The notes under the pieces: generated by a model | Database searches by the model: none | The model's input: the letters and a program-made list of their open reading frames with translations, nothing else | Told to the model about the DNA's origin: nothing | Shown here: positions 1 to 10,406 of the stretch, piece by piece | Layout: each line of letters starts with the position of its first letter | Numbering within the stretch: position 1 is the stretch's first letter | Program-made: the position numbers and the translations under genes | Assembly: GCA_025765595.1 (NCBI GenBank) | Contig: JAIVFH010000127.1 | Location: forward strand, 1 to 64,000 | Direction: 5' to 3' | Source of the DNA: Obelidium mucronatum | Lineage: Eukaryota; Chytridiomycota; Chytridiomycetes; Chytridiales; Chytriomycetaceae | Length of the DNA stretch: 64,000 nt

Positions 1-37
1 CTATTATCTGACTATCTCTGTTTTTTTTGGACTCAAG

Positions 38-690
38 CTATGTTTCGATCTGCGTCAAAGGTTGAAAGACGCATCAGCTGAGCATAAGCAAAGCGTTATA
101 ATTGTCAACAATATTATGAATCTCTTCAGCTCTGAAGCTACGAAACGAAGTCTACAGGCACCCCTGTCTACTGCTCAAAAACCAACTGAAACAGACGTGG
201 AACGCGAAACTAGCGCCGTTACTTGATTTTATCGATGGAAACTTGGGAATAATTGCCGAAAACGATTCTATCAGTATCTCTTGCCAACCGCGTAGTTCAA
301 GGGATATGGGAGCGATTTATAGATGTGGCTGAAAGCCTCATTGTTCCGAATTTGGGAGACGATAATGGTCTCTTGGACCGAAAGCGACCCTGGGAAGACT
401 CTCGAGTTGCTTTTTTGGGACACACTGTTGAAATTGTCAAGGAGTTTTTACACGCTGATGGAAGTGGCCTCCCACTGGATCAAATGGAAGTAGAAACTTT
501 TGGACAGTTGCAGCTTATCTTTAAGCATTATGGGTGGAATAAGAAAGATTTGTATCAAAAGCACTTTGGGGAAATGAGTCGATTCATGGATTGGAGCGAT
601 GCTTGGCTGTTAAAGCTTGTGAAACTGAAGGGAGGTTATGGTGATTATGTTGTAGATGCTATGAGGCGGAAAGTTGAGGGAATATATTGA
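38..690 (+). pseudogene. 3' fragment of a Munc13/MUN-like gene (broken copy)
   Basis: This is the C-terminal end of a protein paralogous to the intact C2/MUN gene at 20837-24340. The alignable part begins after a splice acceptor (CAAG at about 34-37) and matches the last exon of that gene, for example LRQRLKDASAEHKQS here against LRQRLRDASAEYKQS there, and ends with the shared WSDAWLLKL motif and a MRRKV tail. The reading frame changes twice, near 195-205 and near 250-256, so no single ORF spans the exon; only 253-690 is open. The rest of the gene would lie left of the window. The family works in vesicle priming and exocytosis. The two shifts favour a pseudogene, but two sequencing indels would give the same picture. 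Confidence 0.7.
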
Positions 691-1342
691 ATGTTTGTTC
701 TCTATACTTGTGTGCTTAAATATTGGAGCACCCTGAAAAACGAAGATCTCAAAAGATGTGATAGCTCTTGACTTTGTAAGCAGGTCAAGTGTTTATACAC
801 ATTTAATTATGAGCCAATTATATTTCAAAGAGAATCCTTTAAACCCAATTGCTTTTGGGTGTGTCGTGTTAGCAGCATTCGTCGTTAGAACTTCAGCAAT
901 CCGGCCCAATCTTTCTCTGCTTTGCAGGATCTACTTAGCACCAGTCATTCTCTTCCTGAAATATTTCAAATTATAAATCAAGCAAAGGGCTTTCATTAAA
1001 GTTAATCACTAATGCAGAACGAGATCTCTATAACTCAACAGTTAGCCAACAATGACGACTCCTTAACTCTACTTAGAATTGGTCACTGTCTTTATCTTTT
1101 ATAACGAGGCCTGAGGCAATGCTGTCACTACTTACCGGCTTTTTTAGTTTAAGAGCTTTATGGTTGGGTGTTGAGGTGGAATTTGATGTTTACGCTTTTT
1201 GCGCCATTAAACGATAGCAGCGTACCTAATCAACTGAGTTTGCTGATTACAGTAGAACTTCACCTTTGAAAAGGAAAAATGAATTGTCAGCTTTCAAGAT
1301 TTACCAAAAAAAGTACCCTCAAAAAAAACGCGACACGATCAT
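691..1342. other. Intergenic region without a supported gene
   Basis: I see no supported gene here. A 72-codon ORF at 758-976 has no recognisable features and no copy at the paralogous locus. The last 90 bases before 1343 resemble the sequence upstream of the partial copy on the minus strand near 55.5 kb, so they are probably the promoter or 5' UTR of the kinase gene. Confidence 0.5.
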
Positions 1343-3971
1343 ATGCCTGCTACTACAGCTGCAAACGCGTCTTCAAACCAGAAATGGTTCCCTGTTCCCT
1401 CATTTAACCTGCGCCGCTTCTCGCGCCCTTCTCAACTTCGTCAACATGCCGCCACTGCTTCTGGGCTGATGCTCGAATCATCCCCAGCTCTGACCCATGA
1501 TCATGATCATGGAAGTCTTGGTCAGCAACTGTCTAAAAAGGTGTAGTAATAAAGGTTCTTGTCCCTTAAATCGACTTGTTTTCTTATTCTTATTCTTATT
1601 CTTCATGAAACACCCAGTTCAACAAAAGCGTGAACATGATCACTTCCTTGCTAGTAACAGTAAACCATGAACGCGCCGCAAACAAAGTTAGCGCAATTAA
1701 TTTAACAGCCATGTTTGGTCAGCGTTTCTGACCTCCAAAAAACAAAACCAGGCCTTGAAGAATTTAATGGACCAAACCATTCGCCAAAAGGAAGAAGAGG
1801 TAAGCAAAAAGCCTGGAGATAATCTTTGTTCCGAACTATTCCATTAATATTTCTCCCAGATTGCTGCAGGAAACACTGCCTTTGAAGAATTGGCAGATTT
1901 ATTAAAGGTAACGGAAGAAATTGCCAGTCTCTCCTATAAACATACATTCAACCAATCCTTATCAAAATTCAAGATTAAAGAAGCGGAAGCGGCTGAACTG
2001 ACAATGAAAAACTTTATCTTGAAAACACAGCTGGAAGGATCCATTTTGAATGAAGTTAATTCCAACAACAAAGCGACAAACGAAATCAATGTATAAGTCC
2101 CAATGTTTTACATTTGTCTTTGTTGTTGTTAAATTCATTTTGTTCTTCATTTTGTAATTCCATAGAACTTGACCCGGATTGTGGATATTTTGAAACAAGA
2201 ACTTGCCAATGCTGATAAAAAACATGAAGATACCGTCATCCTTTTGAATCAAGCTGAAAAGATGTCAGCAAAGGCCGCCAAAGTTTGTATATTTTCGAAA
2301 AGTTGGAGTTATTTGTAACCAGTTGAAACAGAAATCCCACAGCTTCAAATGTTTCTTGGAAAGAGAATTGACAAGTGAAAAAACCAACGTTCATGTTAGT
2401 TTTGCCAATAATGGGGGTTTTAAAAAACTCAACTCAAAATGATATTTAGTATCTCTTAAATGAAACAATTAAAGCACGTCTGCAATTATGGGAGCTGATG
2501 CAAGAAAAAGACATCCATCAACAACAAAAAAGAGAATCCCAGTTGTCCAATGAAGTTAATATTTTTAAATTGCTCTAATTTTTAAAGTCTGTCTGACTTG
2601 TTTTTTTATTTTTCAAATCACGCATTACAGATTATTGATGATTGCTTGAGTATTCCGAGTGTTTCATCAACTAGCGTGAGTACCGTCTTCCCACCTGATG
2701 GGTCTATAAACTTAACATAAACTCTTGGAATCTTCCAGGGCCAAAATACCACGGCAAAAGCATCTCAGCTGCTGGTTGCAGCAATTCCACGCGACGTATT
2801 GAATAAGAATATCAGCAACTCTTCTCTACAGCCCAACAGTACCCATTCGAAACTTTCTGCTGACAACAATCCAGTGCCTAAAATATCTCAGCCATTGGTC
2901 GCGCAACTCCCAGGAGATTTGCTATACAGAAGAATTTGTGAAATAGGTGATATATTTCTTTTTAGCTTTTGGCGATTGATACTCATATACTCATATGGTT
3001 ATCCACACACATCGCCCTATCATTAGATCACATAATCAACAAATCAACCACTTTCGAGAAATCCGAATACAAAATCATCAATAAACTCGGTAGCGGCGGA
3101 TGTGGCCAAGTATTCCTGGCATCCAACAGCAACAACACAAAAAAGTTTGCAGTCAAGACCTCCTGCATACAAAGAGCGCAGCTAATACACTGTTTCTTGA
3201 GCGAAGTAAAAATCCTCACAGCAGCCAAACACCCCAACATTGTCGAAATGGTGGATGTTTTTGTCGGGGAAGCACCTCAAACGTATCACGTGGTACTTGA
3301 GTTGATGCATGTGACATGCGGAGACTTGTTTGACTTGAAGGGGAGAAATTCGGCTATGCAGTGTTCAGTTATGGTGGTTCTAATGAGGCAGGTGTTGGCT
3401 GCGCTTGAACACCTGCATGATGAGGTGAATGTTATTCATCGAGATGTTAAAGGTGATAATATCCTGCTGTTGAGAAACGGGATCGTTAAATTGGGTACAA
3501 GTGAACGCTCCATTCTTTATTTCAATTTCACTGATTCGGCTTTTTTTGGTTCATAGCTGATTTTGGCATGAGTGCATTTTGTCCAGACGTTGTTGGAAAG
3601 AATATTGTACAGGGATTCAAGAGGTATTGTGGAACAGAAGCATTTATGGCGCCCGAGTTGCTGGAAAGAAAAGAGTATGGAACAGCCGTCGACATTTACG
3701 CAACAGGTCGTGTTTTTGGACATTTGATGGGCCAAGTTCATCCACGAGGACAATGTCAACATGGGGCCCACGATATCATAAAACACATGTTGAACCACAA
3801 CCCGATTTCTCGACCAACTGCAAGCCAGGCCCTTGAGGTTCTTTTATTTCTTGCTTCGTCATTCTTTTCATACTCACTTCAATTATACAGCATGCAGCTT
3901 TCGTGAACGCATCATCTCGGATACCAGTTGCTACATATCTTTTCAGGAACTTTCCAGCAGTCCAAAAATAA
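1343..3971 (+). CDS. Protein kinase with N-terminal coiled coil
   Basis: A serine/threonine-type protein kinase built from about a dozen short exons. The N-terminal half is polar and heptad-like, encoded by exons 1761-1799, 1860-1907, 1974-2090, 2166-2282, 2332-2395, 2450-2554, 2631-2675 and 2739-2946. The kinase domain is in 3027-3494, 3557-3837 and 3891-3971. Visible motifs are the glycine loop GSGGCGQV, the AVK lysine, HRDVKGDN, DFG (rebuilt across the 3495-3556 intron) and APE, so it should be catalytically competent. From 1761 to the stop all exons join in frame with no shift. The first one or two exons (ATG 1343, donor near 1530-1541, then about 1629-1677) are homologous to the copy near 55.4 kb, but their exact junction is unresolved. 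I cannot place the kinase in a subfamily. The coiled coil suggests dimerisation or scaffold binding. Confidence 0.8.
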
Positions 3972-4367
3972 TGATGAGGCGGTATTTCGAAAAAAAAAAG
4001 TATTTGCACATTCCCCAAAACTTGTTTTTGTGTCAGACCTCTACCGCTAGATGTTATGTTGAGGGGATATCTTTTACTTAACACATTTTGGTCCTTAGCC
4101 TTCAAAATCTAGTGAATTCCCTTGTTGTATCTACAAGGTATTGGATGCAAAAGTTTTTCTTCCGTTTTATTTCCTACCGTTATTTCCTGTTATTTTCAGT
4201 TATTGCTTTTGTTTTCTCTCTTGGTCCATGTGATGTTGATCATCGCATTCTTTTTTACTATATGCTTTTCTTTTTGATATGCAATCATGCATGCTGCTTT
4301 TTCCAGTAGTACCCCAATAGATTTATTTATTTTTGAATGCTACACACATAAATGATATATTAACTTC
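3972..4367. other. Convergent intergenic spacer
   Basis: AT-rich, T-rich sequence between the 3' ends of the kinase gene (plus) and the cytochrome b561-like gene (minus). Overlapping short ORFs have no recognisable content. It presumably holds the two 3' UTRs and polyadenylation regions. Confidence 0.5.
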
Positions 4368-5800
4368 TCAAAGCTCTTCCGGTTCCTCAAAGAAAACTCT
4401 ATTGACTGCTCGATTTGGACCAACCGCAGTCCCTTGTCGCGAAAGAGAAACAACATCATCTGGCTCCGAGTATATAATTCTCTGAACAGCAGGCGAATTT
4501 AGCGTCGTTGAATGCCTTAGGACAGAGATTTCATCCGGTTCAGAGTAAACCACTCGTGGCTGTTGTGCTGAAGATGGAAATTCGTGAGAATTCCGTGAGT
4601 GTAGCGATACTTGATCCGGTTCAGAAAACAATCGCCGTGGAGGGAGATTCGAATTCCTTTCTGATTCCAGAATATTGTTGTTGTTGTTCTGCGGCGATTG
4701 AACGAAATCATAGTCCATTGCTTCGGCATTACGAACTTGTACAAATGGCGTGCCTTCTGAATTAGAACTCGGATTTGGCGATGATGATAGTGTTGAATTA
4801 ACAGAATCAAATTTCATGTTGGAAACAGCTGGGTATCCTGGCTTTTTGGCTCCCACGAAACGGTTTCCTAGAGTTGCAGGTGGCATGGTCCGCATTGGTA
4901 TACTCTCGTTTGGAGAAGAAGCGTCGCTCCTGCCATAAGTTGATGCAGTATATTCATCCGAAAAGCCCCCCGTTTTCGAAGAAGGTCTAGTAAGGCTATA
5001 GTTGCTGGAAGGAGAATTGGTGCCGCCGTTGCTCTGAAGCTGTTTCCGCTGAACACTGAAATGCGCTTTGAAGCCATCCAATCTCTGCATTATTGATTGC
5101 TTCCCAGTTACAGAGTGAGAAGACTGGGGATCTGAAGGAAGCGGCGGCATTTCTCTGTGATTGATTGGTTTCTTGCCCATCACCAGAAAGAGGGATACAA
5201 CAGTGAGGAGCCACGACCAAAGCCCTGCACTGACAGGAGGCGATAAACCGGCCTGCACAATTCCAAGCTGAATCTCAGCGGTTGTTACTATGAGAAGCAG
5301 CCGCCCTGTCCACCTGTGAAACTTGACATGACCAGGAGATCGAGTTCGCGCAGTGTCCCAATTGAAGGCTGTGTATAAACCTGGCCGGGAAGCGATCGAT
5401 AAGATTCATATTTTCAATTGAGGGAGACCGAACCTGCAATCAGTTGAAGCGGGAGGAGCAGCAGCGTCAAGAAAGTCCCCATTGTCCCATGAACTGAACG
5501 AAGAGCAAACGGAGTAGATACGGCGTACTCAATAAGCCACAGACCAATACACATCAAAATGACAGATAGAATGTTCATCCCAATGTGCAGCCAGAGCCAG
5601 TAGCGCTTCTTGAGTAGGTACCGAACACTGAACACTGAAACAACCGGAAGGACAGCAAACGACAAGAACATGCACAGTCCATGGAGGATAACTGCGCCGC
5701 TGATGTTGTCTCCAATCGAATCGCCTTCAAATGCTGTGTTGTTTGAACTCATGTTTTGTGTCTTTTTCTTTACAAACGGAATCGTGGACCACTCCATCAT
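4368..5800 (-). CDS. Cytochrome b561-domain membrane protein with repeated SEPD tail
   Basis: Two exons, 5800-5434 and 5380-4368, join in frame across a 53-nt intron (459 aa from ATG 5800; an internal ATG at 5752 is an alternative start). The N-terminal half has the membrane layout of a cytochrome b561 / ferric-reductase-like domain: hydrophobic helices with histidines in HGLCMF, WLHIGM, SVHGTMG and KFHRWTGR, which are candidate haem ligands, and a fifth helix at WLLTVVSLFLVM. Such proteins move electrons across membranes, often from ascorbate to ferric iron. The C-terminal 250 residues are disordered and Ser/Pro-rich. They carry four related motifs, RRLFSEPDQVS, RVVYSEPDEIS, RIIYSEPDDVVS and RVFFEEPEEL, that look like short linear or phosphorylation sites. 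The gene starts 20 bp downstream of the stop of the next minus-strand gene. Confidence 0.75.
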
Positions 5801-5819
5801 TCACTTTTGAACCCTCGAT

Positions 5820-7487
5820 TCAATTCTTCATCTTTAAAATCCATGCTCCAACTCCTTCAAAGATTGCTTTCGCCAACAAAGGGGGGAAACTCTTTGAAAC
5901 TTGCATTCTCTGACTTTCTACAGTCCCCCACAATCTAAAATCATCTGGAAAAGAAACAAGACGACACAGCTCCCGAACGGAAAAAAGTCTTTCAGAATCC
6001 GGATGCATCCACTTCAACTTATTGCTCCTCGTCGTGTCAAGATTTTCAACCTTTTCATCCCACTTCAAAGTGGACAAGGACCCTTTGTTTTCCAATCTGC
6101 ATGAAACGTGGTTGAATGTAAATTCGCTCTGTCCAACAAATTGATTCAGGAATCGAGCGTAACGTGATGTTTTTTCGATCGCGTTGAATGGAAAATCTGA
6201 ATCCGAAGGGGGTGGGAGACCATCCAGTGCTTCCCGCAACGTCGGGGTCGGTTCCAAAACAGGCATTGGGAATTGAGGGCAAGAATGTCCAGGTGCCGAC
6301 GCAAACATCACAAAGTACTTTTGAGACAGAGGCACTGAATACTTGCAGGAGTCCAGGACTTGCCAGCGAACACCATAACCCTTCTTAACAAGATTAACCA
6401 TGAGTGAAAATATTTCCTGGGAACCGGTTGGTGATAGAATTTGAGGACTTGAATGCAGAACCACAAGTGTGGGGTGGAGAGTGTCAACAGACGAAAGAAC
6501 CAAATCACCGCATTCGGTGGATCCATTCACAGCCAAAATGTCTGCTGTTCCACTCATATTCAAAGTCCCTGATCTGATTCGTTCAATTAATTTTCCAGTC
6601 GCCTCTTGAAACACAACACCGTTGTTTTGACTACAGGCTTGCACTGAGTCAGCATCCTCTTCGCAACACCACTTGCTGACAAAATTCACGTTTTCTACTG
6701 CCGTCGAAATCACCGCTCCCAACGCAAATCCACCGCATCCAGCCGATAATTCCGCCACAGAAACATTCACAGGTTCTCGTCTCTTTAGACCATCGCAAAT
6801 ATTACATGTACACGTAGTGTTTTTCGGAATTTGTTTGAGAGCTTCCAGGGAGAATCCATTGGCATCACCGCAACCACTAGAGTATCCGAATCGCGCAAAG
6901 AAAAAGTCAACACCATCCGCCGTACACTTGTCATCACGCGCATCTTTCACCATCACGGCGCAGTTTTGAAAACCATTGGAAAGCTCGGATGGGAGAATAT
7001 ACGATGGCGTTTGACGGTTCATGAGAACAACCTCGCCTTTTCTGTCCCCGATGTCAACTTGAGATAATAGTGGGACTTGGCCGATTGGTTGGTATATTTG
7101 AACAACAAGGAATCCGTTTTCTGCTTCATCATGGCGATTGAAGCCGCCGTCATCATCCTCTTCGGATTGGATGTGTGATAGGAACTTGAGGATAATCGTT
7201 TTGGAGTCACGTTCCAAAACTATAAAATCACCAACTGAGATTTCTTGGGAATTACTCAAAAAGGAGAAGGACTTTTCTGGGTATTCGTTTGGATTGACTT
7301 CATACAAATCAAGGAAATGAAGAGATTTGGTGATGAAGCGGGGTCTTTTGCTGGAAACACCTGTTGGAGGAAGGAGGGGGGTTGATTAAAAATTCCCAGT
7401 TTATCTTTCATAGGTTTCCGCTCACTTTTTGATCGGATTGGATTAAAGCTTTCCAGGTCAATATCTGCCAGTATTGCTTCTTCTGTT

Positions 7488-7530
<43 letters not shown>

Positions 7531-9933
7531 GTTTGGTCTCAGATTTGACTTATGATCTTGACTTGGTTGAGTTAAAAAAAACACTCACCAAAGTCACCAG
7601 GTTCTTCCTCAATATGCTCATCATCTACCGTCGACAGCAAGTTGATAAATTCGGAATCCAGCATTGAAAACATGGACTCTGCTGGACTTGAAGCTCGTTC
7701 TTTATCAGTTTGGATTCCTATTTCCTGCATGACTGCAGCCTTCTTGGTTGGAGTTTCCACGTTACCGGATAAAGCCGAGGTAATTTGCGTTTCAATTGCA
7801 GGTGCAATCAATGACGGAGCGATTTGAGGTTGTACACTAGTTAAGATGGCTGTTTCTGCTTGAATACGAATGATAGCATCGGCTTCAGCAGACGGTGCAA
7901 GTTGCTGCTGTTCTTTCAAAGTCGAGACCGGTTGCGGTTCAACGGGCACCACCACTCCCTGCGCCGTCGATTTCGACAGAGTTTCGAGTTGTTCAGAAGC
8001 AGCTGCACGGGAAGCTCTCAGTTTCTGATTTCGTATAGTGATGAATGGCTTCAACAGTTTCCAGCGTGAATAGGCTTTGTGTGGGTTGTTGACTTTGACT
8101 TTGATGTAATAGCGGTGGGAGGAATCAATGAAAGTTGATGGCGGTAAACCTAACATTGCTGTTTCAGTGTAGAAGATGGATTTAACTGGTGTTTCGCTGT
8201 TTTTGTCAAGCTGCAGCAGAATGATTTTGTATGTCATTGGCGTTCCTGATACCGATTCAATCATGTCGTCCCATTTTACAATTACACCATCGTCACCATC
8301 TGATTCTTCAATGATGTTTCCGACTCGATCGGATTTATCGCCATACATTAGCGAACGGAAAATTTGGAGATCATTTTTGACAAGATCCAGATTATACTGT
8401 TTTTGAACAGCTTCAAAAAATAACTTGGCTGCAGCCAATAGACTATCGTTTGACAAGAAAATGTCTCCCTTCTTGAAAAAGGAGGCATTCAAGTAAAATG
8501 TCCCACCATGTAGTTTAGACGTTAATAACACTGGAGATGGTGCGACAACTTCAAAGACAGCCTTCAAATCTTTCTTGTGAACTTTGGCAATCACAAAAAA
8601 ACATGTCCTCCAAAAATAGGGCTTCCTCTTCAGAAACCTCGTATGGTGCTTTTTTGGCTAGAATTTGATCAAAGCGGTAATTTTCTTCCTGTTCAACAGT
8701 CTTGATGCGCGTACTGGCATGCAAAACACGTATTAAAGATTTGGAGCATCGGATCGGATCCATGAGAAAGACGGCGCGTACATATGTACATGTCTTTTCG
8801 TCGTCAAGGCCAACGGGAAATGCCTTCTCCCCATGTCGTTCAAAGAATTGATTGGTTATACGTTCCACCAGTAAAGGCATCTTGTGAATACGTTGTATTT
8901 CGAACCTTCGTGGAGCGGATTCGGTTTCCAGAAGTTCGTACAACTGGCAAAGTAGAGAATTATACTCTGGCCGTGAACAAGCAAATTCAAGCATTAAAGA
9001 AACTTCAGTGAGTACTTCCTTAGTATTGTAGTAATTACGGTCACGGCTTGTTTCGAGTTTCTTTTCAAAATCGTACCCAAATGAAAGATCCTCGATTTTT
9101 GCCACAAAAATCCCGCGATTAAACATTTTTTGCTTGTACTCTGGAGCCAGAAGGATAGTTCCATGCGGAGTGGTAATGGTTTGGTCCAAAACAGGGGGCT
9201 TGAGCCACAAAAAGTTCTCGGGCACAAAAAAGGAAGCATCAAAGTTGTTGATGGTTACTTTCGTGTCCTTTTGGAATTGGCTCTTTGGCCCGAGTCTCGT
9301 CTGCTTGATAAACAGGACTGGCGCGGGATCCTCGTACTTTGGATTCTGAAAGTGGAATTTTCTGCGGCGCCCACCCGTGTCGTAGATCACCTCGCACCTG
9401 TGGTTGTGGCAGACCAGCAGCGTCCCAATACCCATGTTGAGCCCCTCCCCGTACTTGCCGATCTGGTTGGCGCCTTTGCCCGCCGAGCGCCCGAGGCGGA
9501 ACGAACTCGGCGCAATCGACGCGTTTGCATTCAGCAGCGTGAGGGTCTTCTTGCCTCTGTCGAGCGCAATCGCGCCAACGCCTCTGCGGTCCGCCGTCGA
9601 CGCCGCGAACACCGCGACGCCCTTCTTCGACACCGAAGAGTCGATGCGCAGCTCGCGCCGCTTCGCTGACAAATTGCACGACGCCAGCAGCGCGTCGTAC
9701 CAGTTCTGGCACAGCTCGCGAACGCCCATCGCCCCGTCCCAGGCGGCTGCTTCGACAATCGACTGCGTCGGCCCAATCTCCACGCTTCGCTTGATCTTGT
9801 CCGCTTGGACTTCGTCTTCGCTCTCGGCGCCGCTGAATTCCTCATCGCTTTCGTCGTAGTCGGCGTTCATTGATTCGATTTCGGGCGGGGAATTTAAAGA
9901 ATTTAATGCTAAATTCTTGTTGTTTCTTGCCAA
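5820..9933 (-). CDS. GHKL ATPase - BAH - DNMT1-like protein with degenerate C5-methyltransferase domain
   Basis: Three exons: 9933-7589, 7482-7426 and 7360-5820. They join in frame if one T is removed from a T7 run (A7 on the plus strand, about 8595-8601); as given, the frame breaks there. The product would be about 1313 aa. The N-terminus carries a GHKL-type ATPase: RELCQNWYDA (N box) and IGKYGEGLNMGI (G2 box). The middle has a Pro/Gln-rich linker. Next comes a probable BAH domain (ISVGDFIVLERD onward), a CxC-xxC cluster, and a DNMT1-like cytosine-5 methyltransferase fold: motif I ELSAGCGGFALG, motif II WCCEEDADSVQA and motif X FSVRELCRLVSFPDDF...FPPLLAKAI. The catalytic PCQ, ENV and QxRxR positions are replaced by STECG, HSS and LSQKY, so catalysis is doubtful. 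It is probably a chromatin or DNA-methylation regulator. Confidence 0.75.
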
Positions 9934-10406
9934 GATTGAAGAGCCATCTATACTAGAAACAACAGGGCACTATTTGCCAATAAAATGATTTTATGGCTGG
10001 TGATGAAATGAGCCTTGTGGATGGGGATGGGATTGGGAATATGGCACAATGGAACACAAATCGGATTGGTGGATGGAAAGAATCTTAAGAATAATACCGT
10101 ACGAAATCCGCAAGTCCCAGCATTATTTTCATATTAAAAGCAAATTGTCTGGAATCATGGCAGAAGAAAAACGAATCCTGGCTCTAACAACAAAGTAGAG
10201 ACCTCACATTGATTTGGGGCTCAAAAGTTCGACTCTTATTATCGTTCATTTTCCACGAATTTTCAAAATTTTGGTTCAGCCCAATCACCGTTTGCCGTTC
10301 CGATCTCCATTAATTGAGATTTATCGTGGGGAAAAAATTGTTGCATTTAAAAACCCGAACACAATTATAGGATCCGGCCTTTGACATCAAACCAACCTTC
10401 ACTCAA
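9934..10406. promoter_or_regulatory. Divergent intergenic region (shared promoter area)
   Basis: This 473-bp spacer separates the start codons of the divergently transcribed GHKL/DNMT-like gene and the ABCA gene. It contains no supported ORF and must hold both promoters. I can name no specific motif beyond AT-rich stretches near 10340-10375. Confidence 0.4.

Noticed and set aside
758..976. 72-codon ORF with hydrophobic segments
   Set aside because: Short, isolated, no paralogue or motif support.
9130..9669. 179-codon plus-strand ORF and other long ORFs in the GC-rich exon
   Set aside because: Antisense shadow of the GHKL exon in CpG-rich DNA where stop codons are rare.
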